This document shows, piece after piece, positions 38,622 through 49,014 of a DNA stretch of 64,000 nucleotides. Positions within the stretch are counted from its first letter, which is position 1; every line of letters begins with the position of its first letter. Under the pieces are notes generated by a model that was given only the letters and a program-made list of their open reading frames with translations, was not told the origin of the DNA and searched no databases. Both the position numbers and the translations under genes were made by a program. The DNA is from Myxococcales bacterium (GTDB lineage: Bacteria > Myxococcota_A > Polyangia > Polyangiales > Ga0077539): contig JAEUKI010000040.1 in assembly GCA_016793325.1 (NCBI GenBank), positions 124,001-188,000 of the forward strand. Reading direction: 5' to 3'.

Positions 38622-39389
38622 GTGTACAGCGTCGTGATCGTTGCTTCGCTCGATGTAAACGTCGCGCTCGTCGAGCGCGCGGCGATCGCCCTCGGACGGA
38701 CGGCGATCGAGGGGAGGCAATGGGCGAAAGTGGTCGTTCCTCGGATCGCGGCGCGCATCGACGACCCGATACGCGCTCGCGCGTTTGCGACAGAGCTCGC
38801 CGCGAGCGGCCTCGACGTCGAGTGCATCGAAGACAGCGAGGTCGTCTCGTCGTCCGAGATGCTCGAACCACGGACGATCGCGATCGCGAGCTCGGGGCTC
38901 GTGACCGACCTGCGCCCTGGACAACCGCTCGAATACCGCGCGATCACTGCGCTCGTTCGCGCGAGGGTGTCGGGGACTGTGGTGAGCACGACGATCGAGG
39001 TCGAGCGCGTTCCGTCGGGCAAAGGCGGGACCGTGGCGGTGCCCGTCGAGCGCACGACGCACGAGCGCAACGCCGAAGAGGTGCTCTATGTGTTCTCGAG
39101 CACGGACGTCCCTTGGCTGCTCGTGCAGAGCCTCGTTCGCTACGGATCACTGGGAATTCCGCTGCGATTCACGCAACGAGAGAACTTCGATCTGATCGTC
39201 GAGACCCTGCGCGCAAACGCTCCATGGGCCGGCTTCGACGAGACGCTTCGCACGGCCTCGGTCGAGCGCGCGGCGACCGTCGCCAAGAGCGAGACCGCTT
39301 CGCGCACGGGGGCGCCTCCGCGATCGATCGACCTCGCGGCGCATGTCTTGGCGCGGTGCTCGATGCGCAAGCGAAGCGTGTATCGCTGA
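38622..39389 (+). CDS. conserved-looking protein of unknown function
   Basis: Product of 255 aa with GTG start 38622, 43 bp after boxA in the same direction. There is no signal peptide, membrane segment or recognised motif. The N-terminal ~90 residues alternate strands and helices (YSVVIVASLDVNVALVERAA, then AIALGRTAIEG), as in a ferredoxin-like or ribosomal-protein-like fold. The middle has strand-rich TVAVPVERTTHERNAEEVLY. Membership of the box operon is possible by spacing, but no role in benzoyl-CoA breakdown is implied by the sequence. Confidence 0.62.
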   Translation: MYSVVIVASLDVNVALVERAAIALGRTAIEGRQWAKVVVPRIAARIDDPIRARAFATELAASGLDVECIEDSEVVSSSEMLEPRTIAIASSGLVTDLRPGQPLEYRAITALVRARVSGTVVSTTIEVERVPSGKGGTVAVPVERTTHERNAEEVLYVFSSTDVPWLLVQSLVRYGSLGIPLRFTQRENFDLIVETLRANAPWAGFDETLRTASVERAATVAKSETASRTGAPPRSIDLAAHVLARCSMRKRSVYR

Positions 39390-39422
39390 GCGCGCTCAAC
39401 GAGATTTACGCTGAGAATTTGC

Positions 39423-41654
39423 TCACCGAATCATCATGAGATCCGTGCGCATGCGCGTCGAGAAGACCGGCGGTCGGCCGATCGGCGCGCTCACCGTGAT
39501 CTCCCTCGGTCCCGTGTACACGCGCGACGGATCCCAGACGTCGAACCAAATGCCGCTCGGGAGGTACACCGTGCGCGAGGTCAATCCCTCGCGAACGACC
39601 GGCGCCACGAGCAGATCGTCGCCGAGCATGAACTCGTCGAGGATGTGGTACGTCCTCGAATCGTTGGGAAATTGCAGGGGTAACGCGCGAACAATGGGCA
39701 TCCCTGTCGCGCGGTGCGCGCGGCCGAGCTCGATGATCCGCGGCGCGAGCGCCTGGTGAATCCTCGCGAAGCGCGAGAAGTGCGCGGTGGTCTCGGCGTC
39801 GCGATCCCAGTTCCAGTTTTCGGCGCGACGAAGGCCCTCGTGCGTTCGCATGATGGGCGTGAAGGCTCCGAGCTCGGTCCAGCGCATGTAGAGCTCTTTG
39901 CCGCTCGGGCCGCCAGAGAAGCCCGCGATGTCATGCGTGACGTAGCCGACGCCCGACATTCCCAGCGAAACGAGCGCGGGAATCACCGTCGGAAGCCCGT
40001 CCCACTCGGACCAGTCCGCTTCTTGATCGCCGATCCAAACGACCTGCGACGTGTGCGCGCTGCGCAGCCACCCCGAGCGCGTGAGCATGATCCAGTTGTC
40101 GTCTCCGTTGGCGTCGCGCCCGCGCGTGCGCTCGAACACCTCGCGCGCCGCGCGCTGCCACGCCGTCGGATACTCGTTGTGAAAGAGCCGCGCGTCGCGC
40201 CCGTCGCTCAAGCGCGCGTCGATCGGGAGCCACTCGCCGAAATCCTGCATCCACCCGGACAAACCCAGGGTGATCGCGCGCTCGACATAGCCCTGGTACC
40301 ACTGAACCGCGCGAGGGTTGGTGAGGTCGACGACGGTCCCCTCGAGCACCGAGATCAAGAACGTGTACGGCTGCCCCATCGCGTCGAGCGGGACGTATCC
40401 GTCGCGCACAGCCGTCGCCCAGAGGTCCTGCTCGGGCACGATGAACGGGTTCATGTACCCGAAGAAGCGAATGTTCATCGCCTCGAGCTCGCGGATCAGC
40501 GCGGGGAGGTTCGGGTAGTACGCCTCGTCCCACGCCCAGCGATAGCGAACGCCTGTGTTTCCCAGGCCGAATTCGCGGCGTCCCACCCAGTCTTGCGACC
40601 AGATCGCGGCGACGGGGATGTTCGCGGCGACCGCGCGCGTGGCCGCGGAGCGAGCGGCGTCGGTTCCGCCTTGGGATGCTAGCCACACGCCGCGGACGGC
40701 CCACTCGGGCGGCGTGCTCGTGCGCCCCTGGAGAACGGTCCAATCGCGCATCACGTCGGCGACCGTGGGGCCCGTATAGAGCCGCAGCGTCACTTCTCCG
40801 GTGTCGTCGACCGCGAGCGAATACTCCTCGGGCGAGGTCGAGCACAGGTCCACCTCGACGCGCGCGCTCGTGTCCACGGCGAGCCCGAACCCGCGTGGAT
40901 CGATGAAAAACGGCACAGGAAAATACGTCGTCGTCGGGTTGCCCGAGAACAAGTGTTGCCGCATCGGGTTGCGGCCGATGCCCTGCTCGGACACGAACAG
41001 AGGAAAGCGCCGCCCCGTCTGGTCCACCGCGTTGTATTGCGCGCCGAAGCCCAAGAAGCGCGACTCGTTCGTGCAGCGAAAGCGAAGCACCGTGCTTCGA
41101 ACGGGCTGCGATCCCGCAGGCAGAACGGGCGTGACCCGCGCGCGGATCGTGACCTCGGAGGTCCCGACGCGTTGAAAAGTGACACGTGAAATCGAGCCGT
41201 CCGGCGAGGACACCTCGAGCGCGATCGATCCGTCCGCTCCGCGCGTCGCCGACGCTCGCCCGCGGGGCTGCACTTCGCTCACGAGGCCGCGACGAAAGGT
41301 CCAGATCCCGAACTGCGTCTCGACGCGCTCGGTCGAGCTGCGCGCGGACACGGGGCCGCGACGACCTTCGAGCAGCAAGCGACCCGCGACGCGGAGCGCG
41401 TACGAACCGTCGTTGTTGGCGCGGAGCTCCATGTCCCCGCTCGTGACGGGATCGATCGGGACCGACGGAGGCTCGGGCGCCGCGTCTTGCGCGTCTCGTG
41501 GGGAGGCGTCTTCGATCGCGTCTTCGATCGCGCTGTCGAGCGCCGCGTCGGGCGTCGCGTCGAGCGCTCCCGCGTCCGTCGCGACGGGCGGCGAAGCGCA
41601 GGCGACCACGAAGCACGCGAGCCCCGTGACGACGCCGATCGAGAGGCGGTTCAT
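39423..41654 (-). CDS. GH31 lipoprotein, sulfoquinovosidase-like
   Basis: Product of 743 aa. Lipobox VVACA (Cys19 with +1 Ala) is followed by an Asp/Ala-rich tether to ~65. The GH31 core aligns best with E. coli YihQ: nucleophile region GWMQDFGEWLP (~470), acid/base region WIGDQEADWSEWDGL (~543), and FTPIMRTHEG, with APIGRPPVF near the end. YihQ reads the sulfonate through Gln, Arg and Trp. The matching stretch here, SQDWVGRREFGLGNTGVRYRW, keeps a Gln and an Arg-x-x-Trp at equivalent spacing (~353, 368, 371). Cleavage of sulfoquinovosyl glycerol or plant sulfolipid at the cell surface is therefore the best guess. No sulfoglycolysis genes are in the window. Confidence 0.82.
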   Translation of the reverse strand: MNRLSIGVVTGLACFVVACASPPVATDAGALDATPDAALDSAIEDAIEDASPRDAQDAAPEPPSVPIDPVTSGDMELRANNDGSYALRVAGRLLLEGRRGPVSARSSTERVETQFGIWTFRRGLVSEVQPRGRASATRGADGSIALEVSSPDGSISRVTFQRVGTSEVTIRARVTPVLPAGSQPVRSTVLRFRCTNESRFLGFGAQYNAVDQTGRRFPLFVSEQGIGRNPMRQHLFSGNPTTTYFPVPFFIDPRGFGLAVDTSARVEVDLCSTSPEEYSLAVDDTGEVTLRLYTGPTVADVMRDWTVLQGRTSTPPEWAVRGVWLASQGGTDAARSAATRAVAANIPVAAIWSQDWVGRREFGLGNTGVRYRWAWDEAYYPNLPALIRELEAMNIRFFGYMNPFIVPEQDLWATAVRDGYVPLDAMGQPYTFLISVLEGTVVDLTNPRAVQWYQGYVERAITLGLSGWMQDFGEWLPIDARLSDGRDARLFHNEYPTAWQRAAREVFERTRGRDANGDDNWIMLTRSGWLRSAHTSQVVWIGDQEADWSEWDGLPTVIPALVSLGMSGVGYVTHDIAGFSGGPSGKELYMRWTELGAFTPIMRTHEGLRRAENWNWDRDAETTAHFSRFARIHQALAPRIIELGRAHRATGMPIVRALPLQFPNDSRTYHILDEFMLGDDLLVAPVVREGLTSRTVYLPSGIWFDVWDPSRVYTGPREITVSAPIGRPPVFSTRMRTDLMMIR

Positions 41655-41676
41655 GGAGCGAGCACTACCACAGCGC

Positions 41677-42171
41677 TCAGCGCGCCGCGCGCAGCCACGC
41701 AGCCCACTGCTCGCTCGTGAGCCTGCCGTCAGCGCCCGTGATGGGCTCGCGCGTGGTCTGCGCGAGCACCGAGCCCGAGCGCGGATCGAGCACGACGTAC
41801 GCGGCGATCGCGCGAATCCCGAAGCGATCGACCAGCGCGCGGTGCGCGTCCCAGCGCCGCACGTTGACGCGGACCCGCTCGAAGCGCTCGGCGAGGACGC
41901 TCTTGGCGGGCTCTTCGCCTTCGATCCGCATCATCTCGCGGCAGTCGGCGCACCACGGCGCGGTGAACTCGAGCAAGACGCGCGTCTGGCGATCGCGACC
42001 GCACTGCATCGCGCGCTCGATGCGCGCGGCGAGCTCGGCGTCGGTGCGCTCGGCCCACGCTTCGCTCGCGGGCTCGAGCCGAGGGCCGCACTCGGACGAG
42101 CGAGGACGACCGCGCCGACAGCTCATCAGCGCACACACAATCAAGATCGTCGCGGCGGTGCGGGCTCTCAA
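41677..42171 (-). CDS. thioredoxin-like lipoprotein
   Basis: Product of 164 aa from TTG 42171. The N-terminus is hydrophobic with lipobox ALMSC (Cys18). The mature domain has EFTAPWCADCREMM, a WCxxC active site with a DsbD-gamma/thioredoxin-like surround, and RFGIRAIAAYVVLDP, the cis-Pro region, though with Ala-Ala instead of the usual Thr-Pro. It probably reduces or shuttles disulfides in the periplasm, or acts as a degenerate thioredoxin. It lies 22 bp upstream of the GH31 gene and is likely cotranscribed. Confidence 0.82.
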   Translation of the reverse strand: MRARTAATILIVCALMSCRRGRPRSSECGPRLEPASEAWAERTDAELAARIERAMQCGRDRQTRVLLEFTAPWCADCREMMRIEGEEPAKSVLAERFERVRVNVRRWDAHRALVDRFGIRAIAAYVVLDPRSGSVLAQTTREPITGADGRLTSEQWAAWLRAAR

Positions 42172-42195
42172 CGCGGTGGTTCATCTTGGACCACC

Positions 42196-42236
42196 GGTCC
42201 GTTTTGCACCACGGGTGGGGTGGTACGAAACGGACC
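42196..42236. promoter_or_regulatory. long hairpin between divergent genes
   Basis: A 17-bp stem with one mismatch and one T-G wobble: arm 42196-42212 (GGTCCGTTTTGCACCAC), loop GGGTGGG, arm 42220-42236. It lies in the 198-bp interval between the thioredoxin-like gene (minus) and the metallo-hydrolase gene (plus). No U-tract follows. It could be a dyad operator or an RNA leader element of the plus gene. Confidence 0.45.
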
Positions 42237-42369
42237 AGCGACAGGGTACGTCCATCACGAAACGCTGTCTTTTTCCAGCGTTCGTGAGTTCGGCACGAAC
42301 GGTGAAGAAGGGTCGCTCCGAGCGCGGCGCGACGAGCCACTCGAAGCCGCGCAGCGAAGGAGCAAAGCC

Positions 42370-43236
42370 ATGACCCTCTCTGTGAAGTTCTGGGGCGTTC
42401 GAGGATCTTGCGCGACGCCGGGCGCGGACTTTCTGCGCTACGGCGGCAACACCCCCTGCGTCGAAGTGCGCGCGGGCGCCACGACGCTCGTGCTCGACGC
42501 GGGGACGGGCATCCGCAAGCTCGGCCAGCACCTGCTCTCGAAGGGAAAGGTCGACGTCACGCTGCTCTTGTCGCACGTGCACTGGGATCACATTCAGGGG
42601 CTGCCCTTCTTCGCGCCGCTGTACGTTCCTGGCACACGAATTCATGTCGTCGGCGGCGCCAACCCCATGCCGCTCAGGGACTGCCTTCATCGACAGATGA
42701 GCGCGCCGAACTTCCCTGTGGACCTCCGGGACGTCGGCGCCACGATGACGTACTTCGAGCTGCGCGATCGGCAGAAGGCCGTCCTCGGCGACGCCGAAGT
42801 GACCGCCGTTCGCGCCAACCACCCGGACGGCGTGTACGCCTATCGCATCGAGCACAAGGGCCGGTCGGTCGTGTACGCGACGGACACCGAGCACTACTCG
42901 TGCGTCGACAAGCGCCTGCTCTCGCTCTGCAAAGACGCTGACGTGTTGATTTATGACACACAGTATCTCCCCGAGGAGTACGCCGGCGAGCGCGGGATGT
43001 CTCGCGTCGGCTGGGGCCACTCGACCTACGAGGCCGCGGCGATGCTGGCCGAGGCCGCCAACGTCAAAGACCTCTTGCTGTTTCATCACGACCCCGACCG
43101 CACCGACGATCAAGTGTCGGCCATCGAGGCCCGCGCCAAGAGCGTCTTCGCGCGGTCGACCGCGGCGCACGAGGGGATGCTCATCGAGCTCGCCCCGGCC
43201 CACACGCACTCGACCGACAGCGCGCACGCGGCCTGA
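42370..43236 (+). CDS. metallo-beta-lactamase-fold hydrolase
   Basis: Product of 288 aa. ATG 42370 gives MTLSVKFWGVRGSCATPG, the normal start of this MBL subfamily. Zinc-binding motifs are SHVHWDHIQG (HxHxDH), the distal His in RANHPDGVYAYR, the Asp in VYATDTEH, and FHHDP near the end. These proteins (PhnP/ribonuclease Z-like or cAMP-phosphodiesterase-like) hydrolyse phosphodiesters. The substrate is unresolved. The GAF/sigma-54 regulator follows 15 bp later, suggesting a link in signalling. Confidence 0.88.
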   Translation: MTLSVKFWGVRGSCATPGADFLRYGGNTPCVEVRAGATTLVLDAGTGIRKLGQHLLSKGKVDVTLLLSHVHWDHIQGLPFFAPLYVPGTRIHVVGGANPMPLRDCLHRQMSAPNFPVDLRDVGATMTYFELRDRQKAVLGDAEVTAVRANHPDGVYAYRIEHKGRSVVYATDTEHYSCVDKRLLSLCKDADVLIYDTQYLPEEYAGERGMSRVGWGHSTYEAAAMLAEAANVKDLLLFHHDPDRTDDQVSAIEARAKSVFARSTAAHEGMLIELAPAHTHSTDSAHAA

Positions 43237-43251
43237 ACGGGAGGGGCTCCG

Positions 43252-44757
<1,506 letters not shown>

Positions 44758-44796
44758 CAGCGCGCGCGATGCGCTGTACACGTTGGGGCTCGACTT

Positions 44797-45735
44797 ATGG
44801 CGATCGACGACACGCGGGCGTGGTTCGCGCGACTCGCGAACGAGCTCGGCCCCGACGGACTCTCGCTGCTGACACCGCCGGGCTTCTTCTGGGCGCTCGG
44901 CAAGTACATCACCGTCCCCGATCGCGAGATCGCAGCGGACGACCTCGAGGCGCGCGACCCCGAGGCCGTGCGATTGTGGGTCGACGCGTTTCGCGTGATC
45001 GGAGAGCGGTATTTTCGTTGGCGAGTGCAGGGGCTCGACAACGTTCCCGAGCGCGGGAGGGCGCTGCTCGTGGGCAGTCACAACGGCGGGATCATGGTGA
45101 GCGACAGCGCGCTCACGCTCGCGGCGATCTTCGATCGCTTCGGGCCCGACCGTCGGGTGTACTCGCTCTCGCACGACGTGCTCCACTCGAACGCGACGCT
45201 CCGGAGGCTCGCTGCGCGCGCGGGCGTCCTTCGCGCGGCGCACAGCGGCGGCGCGCGGGCGCTGCGCGAAGAGCACCTCGTGCTCGTGTACCCAGGCTCC
45301 GACCTCGACGCGACGCGGCCCTTCACGGACCGGTACAAAATCGAGCTCGGCGGCCGCAAGGGGTTCATCAAGCTCGCCCTCCGCGAGCGCGCGCCCATCG
45401 TCCCCGTCGTCAGCGTCGGAACGCACGAACAGTGGGTCGTCCTCACGCGCGGCGACGCGATCGCCAAGGCGCTCCGCACGAAACAGTGGCTTCGTCTCGA
45501 GGTGTTTCCGATCGTGCTCAACGTCCCGTGGGGGCTCACGTTGGGGATCTTTCCGTACCTGCCGATGCCCGCGCAGACGTCGCTCTCGTTTGCCAAGCCC
45601 GTCGCGTGGCCCGAGCTCGATCCGTCCGCCGCGGAAGACCCCGTGATCGTGCAGCGCTGCTACGACGAAGTGCACGCCGCGCTGCAGTCCGCGATGGACG
45701 AGCTCGCGCAGGGCCGCACGACGTTCTTCGGGTGA
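44797..45735 (+). CDS. lysophospholipid-acyltransferase-like protein
   Basis: Product of 312 aa. The catalytic-His region reads LLVGSHNGGIMVSDS, where the usual HxxxxD is stretched to His-x7-Asp. The second block VLVYPGSDLDATRPF is like the glycerol-binding motif FPEG. The third region is GRKGFIKLALRERAPIVPVV, typical of PlsC/DAGAT-type acyltransferases. A single hydrophobic stretch near LNVPWGLTLGIFPYL is also family-like. A role in phospholipid or neutral-lipid acylation is inferred. It lies 39 bp after the sigma-54 regulator and converges with the Mth938-like gene. Confidence 0.8.
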   Translation: MAIDDTRAWFARLANELGPDGLSLLTPPGFFWALGKYITVPDREIAADDLEARDPEAVRLWVDAFRVIGERYFRWRVQGLDNVPERGRALLVGSHNGGIMVSDSALTLAAIFDRFGPDRRVYSLSHDVLHSNATLRRLAARAGVLRAAHSGGARALREEHLVLVYPGSDLDATRPFTDRYKIELGGRKGFIKLALRERAPIVPVVSVGTHEQWVVLTRGDAIAKALRTKQWLRLEVFPIVLNVPWGLTLGIFPYLPMPAQTSLSFAKPVAWPELDPSAAEDPVIVQRCYDEVHAALQSAMDELAQGRTTFFG

Positions 45736-45742
45736 TCTCGCT

Positions 45743-46141
45743 TCAGCACGTCGAGTGCAAGAGCATCCCGACGCGCTCGCCCGCGGTGAAGAGCGCGTTG
45801 TAGCGCTCGACCGCTTGCTTCGATTGGAGCCACTCGTAGCGCACGCCCGCGAGCCTCAAGCCCTCGAAGGTCTCGGGCATGGTCTCGAGCACGAGGTCCA
45901 TCCCCCGCGAGAGCACGACGATCGAGCAGTCGCGCTCGAGGAGCTCTTCGACGGCGCTCGGGTGAATCCCTGGCTTGTGGCGCGTCCCGCTCTCGCGCCA
46001 ATCCCACTCGCGCGCGCCGCCCGGCCAGAGGACGGCGTCCTTGAAAACGTGGGTCTTTCCGTCGCCCGCCACGCGCACGACGCCCCATTCGATCGACTGC
46101 ACGTACACGGGCGCCGAGTCTACAGCGGCGCGGCGGTTCAT
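45743..46141 (-). CDS. Mth938-like (AAMDC/DUF498) domain protein
   Basis: Product of 132 aa covering the full domain. Family features are FKDAVLWPGGAREWDWRESG, TRHKPGI, the VEELLERDCSIVVLSRGMD core and the C-terminal GMLLHSTC. The function of the family is unsettled; eukaryotic AAMDC is tied to adipogenesis and bacterial forms are often near respiratory-assembly genes. It is the last of four minus-strand genes (47955 to 45743) with gaps of 21-34 bp, suggesting an operon. Confidence 0.87.
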   Translation of the reverse strand: MNRRAAVDSAPVYVQSIEWGVVRVAGDGKTHVFKDAVLWPGGAREWDWRESGTRHKPGIHPSAVEELLERDCSIVVLSRGMDLVLETMPETFEGLRLAGVRYEWLQSKQAVERYNALFTAGERVGMLLHSTC

Positions 46142-46162
46142 ACCGAACCTGCCGCATCGGTA

Positions 46163-46933
46163 TCAGCGCTGCAACACCCAGCGGAGCGCGGGCAGCAGGT
46201 GCGCGTCGGTCATGCGCGTGTCGCTGTAGCGCTCCGTGGGGTGCCCGAGCGTCGTGACGAACACGCGACCTGCGCCCTCGTCGCGGTGCCACGCGATCGG
46301 AACGCGCTCGACGCCGTCCACCGCGAGGCACCGAAGCACGACGCGGTTGTCCTCTCTGAAGTTGTGAAAAATATGAAACTCGTCTTCCCACTGGAAGCTC
46401 GAGGGCAGGCTCGCGACCGCGGGATGGTCTCCCTCGGTGAAGCACGTCGACGGTCGTGTGTTGCCGGGATGATTGCGAAACACCCCGCCGATCAACCGAG
46501 GAAAGGGCCCGCACCCGTACGCGTCGTCCACCGCGTGAACGCCGAGCAGCCCGCCGCCGCGCCGCACGAAGCTCTCGAGCGCGCGGGGGCCTGGGCCCGA
46601 CTCGGCGCCGAGCGGCTCGCCCACGGTCGAGATGAGCACCACGGCGCCGAACGAAGCGAGCGCGTCGTCCGTGATGCGCGCGGGGTCGTCGGAGACCTCC
46701 GAGGTCGCGCCGAGGCGCGTCGCGAGCGCGGCGATCGTCGCTGCAGCGGTCGGCGTCGAGTCGTGTCGGTACCCTGTCGTTCGCGTGTAGATCAGCACGC
46801 GAAGGGGCCTCGCTCCGCCGTCTCCCGTGTGGGCCAAGACGGCGGCGTCGAGGTCTGCGGGGCATTGCGGCCGCGGGCGATCGCAGCCCGCGAGGGCCAT
46901 GGCGCAGCACAAGCACAGCGTTCGACGGATCAT
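46163..46933 (-). CDS. ThuA-domain lipoprotein
   Basis: Product of 256 aa. The lipoprotein signal MIRRTLCLCCAMALAGC gives Cys17. The rest is a ThuA/glutamine-amidotransferase-like fold: VLIYTRTTGYRHDSTPTAAA, LLGVHAVDDAYG, GGVFRNHPGNTRPSTCF and EDEFHIFHNFRED. Trehalose-utilisation ThuA proteins of this type are often attached to secreted carbohydrate-related enzymes in Planctomycetes and myxobacteria. The substrate is unknown. It is 21 bp upstream of the Mth938-like gene. Confidence 0.87.
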   Translation of the reverse strand: MIRRTLCLCCAMALAGCDRPRPQCPADLDAAVLAHTGDGGARPLRVLIYTRTTGYRHDSTPTAAATIAALATRLGATSEVSDDPARITDDALASFGAVVLISTVGEPLGAESGPGPRALESFVRRGGGLLGVHAVDDAYGCGPFPRLIGGVFRNHPGNTRPSTCFTEGDHPAVASLPSSFQWEDEFHIFHNFREDNRVVLRCLAVDGVERVPIAWHRDEGAGRVFVTTLGHPTERYSDTRMTDAHLLPALRWVLQR

Positions 46934-46967
46934 GAGAGTCCCTCCCGTGGGTCGTTCAGTCGCGCGA

Positions 46968-47321
46968 TCAGCGCGCGTCGCGCTTGAGCGCGGTCAGGGT
47001 CCAGATGGCGCTGAGCGCGTCGAGCGCGGCGCCGCCGAGAGAATTCTTGTTGAGCCAGCCGAGCTTCACCGCCGCGACCTGAAACGCCGCGAGCCCGAAG
47101 CGCGCCACGACCGAGGCGTGAAAGAACGCGGTGAGCTCGTTGCTGGCCGCGACGCGGTAGTAGTACGCGAGCACGATGAGCATCGCGCCGAGCGAGCGAA
47201 TGACGCCGAGCTCGAGGCCCTCTGCGCCGGGCGAGAGCACTTGGGGGCGCGCGACGAGCAGCACCCCGAAGACGAGCATCACGTACGAGTAGACCTTCAG
47301 CGTCCGTGCGGCCTTCGACAT
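46968..47321 (-). CDS. small four-helix membrane protein
   Basis: Product of 117 aa from ATG 47321 with MSKAARTLKVYSYVMLVFG. About four hydrophobic segments cover most of the chain, ending ALDALSAIWTLTALKRDAR. No motif was recognised; it resembles small DUF-type membrane proteins of unknown role. It is between the unknown gene (47350-47955) and the ThuA lipoprotein in the same operon. Confidence 0.7.
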   Translation of the reverse strand: MSKAARTLKVYSYVMLVFGVLLVARPQVLSPGAEGLELGVIRSLGAMLIVLAYYYRVAASNELTAFFHASVVARFGLAAFQVAAVKLGWLNKNSLGGAALDALSAIWTLTALKRDAR

Positions 47322-47349
47322 GAGCGAATGATCGCACGAAGCGCGCGGG

Positions 47350-47955
47350 TCAGCGGGTGCTCTTCGGAAAGATGCTCTGCGACGACGCGGCGGCGGTCTC
47401 GCGCATTCGCTCGATGATCGAGCTCGAAAACGACTCGAGCACAGCGCCCTCGCCTTCGACCTCACCCCCGACGCGACGCGTGGCGAGCCAACGGGCCGCG
47501 GGCTGCGCGGTCTCGAAGACCTTCGTCGACGCCTTCGAGCGCAGCAAGAACGCGAGCGAGGTCGCGGACGAGCGCAGGATCGCCGCGGCGAAGCCCGTTC
47601 CCTCGACGACGAGGGCGTGCGCGATGAGCGGGCCGTCGACGAGCTTCGCGAGCGCTTCGAACTTGGGCTGGATGGTTCCGTCGCGCATGACCTTCATGTC
47701 GAGGTCCGCGATGCGAAACGAGGTCATCGAGAGCAGCCGACCGTGCAAGCGAATGACGCGCTCGAGCACCGCGCGCTGCGCGTCGATGCGATCGGCTGTG
47801 GGAGGCCCGCTCCAAAACGAGAGCGTCACGTCGTCTCGCTGCGCGAAGCAGCACCGATCATCGATGTGATGAATACGACAGCGGGCGTCCATGCAGCGAC
47901 CCAAGTCCCTCGGGTTGGTAGCGGATCGGCAATCTACCACTGGCCAACTTTCCAT
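47350..47955 (-). CDS. unknown protein with Cys-rich N-terminus
   Basis: About 201 aa from ATG 47955; an in-frame ATG at 47892 would remove the first 21 residues. Five Cys and two adjacent His occur in the first 35 residues (including DARCRIHHIDDRCC), which could hold a metal or Fe-S centre. The rest, from DDVTLSFWSGPPTADRIDAQ onward, is a compact alpha/beta domain of STAS-like appearance (not proven). There is no signal peptide. It heads the four-gene minus-strand operon and is divergent from the oxidoreductase at 48016. Confidence 0.62.
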   Translation of the reverse strand: MESWPVVDCRSATNPRDLGRCMDARCRIHHIDDRCCFAQRDDVTLSFWSGPPTADRIDAQRAVLERVIRLHGRLLSMTSFRIADLDMKVMRDGTIQPKFEALAKLVDGPLIAHALVVEGTGFAAAILRSSATSLAFLLRSKASTKVFETAQPAARWLATRRVGGEVEGEGAVLESFSSSIIERMRETAAASSQSIFPKSTR

Positions 47956-48015
47956 CGTAACAACCAAAGAGCGCGCGGTGGCGGGACGCGCGAGAGCGAG
48001 CGACACTCACGCGCC

Positions 48016-48984
48016 ATGGGAGTCCTCCGCTGCGCGCTCTTGGGAACAGGCGGAATCGCCAACGAATTTCTCGCCCCTGCGCTCGCGCTCACCGCGGGCG
48101 TTCGGCTGTGGTCAGTGCTCTCGCGCTCGAAGTCCAACGCAGAAGCGTTTGCTTCGCGTCACGGCGCCCTCTCTCCCACACCAGCCTACGACGACCTCGA
48201 CGCGCTGCTCTCGGACCCCTCGCTCGACGCCGTGATCGTCGCGACGCCGGACCGACTGCACGCCGCGCAGTGCATCGCCGCAGCAAGAGCAGGCAAGCAC
48301 GTCTTCTGCGAGAAGCCACTCGCGACGAGCGCTGACGAAGCGCGGGCGATCGTCGCTGCGTGCGAAGAGGCGCGCGTCACGCTGGGCGTCGCGTACCACT
48401 TGAGGCACCACGCGGGGCACCGCGCGCTCGTCGGCGAAGTGCGCAAGGGCGCGATCGGACGAGTGCGACACGCGAGGGTCCAGTGGACGTTCGCTGCGCC
48501 GGACGCCACCAATTGGCGCGCGAGCGCGGACGTCGGGCGATGGTGGGCGCTCGCGTCGGTCGGGACGCACGGGCTCGACCTGCTTCGTTGGGTCATGGTC
48601 GAAGCCGCGGGTGAGGTCGTCGAGATGAAGAGCTTGTCGTCGAGCCCGAAGTTCGGGGTGGCGCGCGACGAGAGCACGATCCTCACCATGAAATTCGCTG
48701 ACGGATCGACGGCCGAGCTCTTCGCGAGCGTGCTCTTTCGCGCGCCGCGCCGGGTCGAGCTCTTCGGCGACGGAGGCTACGCCGAGGCCACCGGGACGCT
48801 CGGCCCCTGGGGCAAGGGCGAGATCCGAATCAACGACACGCTACTCGAATACACGCCCACGAATCCATACGTCGGCGAGCTCGAGGACTTCGCCGCCGCG
48901 GTCCGAGAGCGACGCTCGCCCGCGGTGGACGGGCGCGAAGCGCTGCGCAACGTCGAGCTGCTCGAGCGAGCGCTTCCGCTTTGA
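48016..48984 (+). CDS. Gfo/Idh/MocA family oxidoreductase
   Basis: Product of 322 aa. The N-terminal Rossmann motif is LLGTGGIANEF, the EKP motif GKHVFCEKPLATS lies near residue 95, and GVAYHLRHHAGHRA follows. The C-terminal part has the family's beta-sheet substrate domain. Distinct from the paralogue at 15190-16245: it lacks the GHVERFNP block and is more like the trans-1,2-dihydrobenzene-1,2-diol or D-xylose dehydrogenase group. The substrate is unknown. The neighbouring downstream gene starts 30 bp later. Confidence 0.88.
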   Translation: MGVLRCALLGTGGIANEFLAPALALTAGVRLWSVLSRSKSNAEAFASRHGALSPTPAYDDLDALLSDPSLDAVIVATPDRLHAAQCIAAARAGKHVFCEKPLATSADEARAIVAACEEARVTLGVAYHLRHHAGHRALVGEVRKGAIGRVRHARVQWTFAAPDATNWRASADVGRWWALASVGTHGLDLLRWVMVEAAGEVVEMKSLSSSPKFGVARDESTILTMKFADGSTAELFASVLFRAPRRVELFGDGGYAEATGTLGPWGKGEIRINDTLLEYTPTNPYVGELEDFAAAVRERRSPAVDGREALRNVELLERALPL

Positions 48985-49014
48985 GTCGACGCGCGGGTGG
49001 GTCACACTCGGGCC

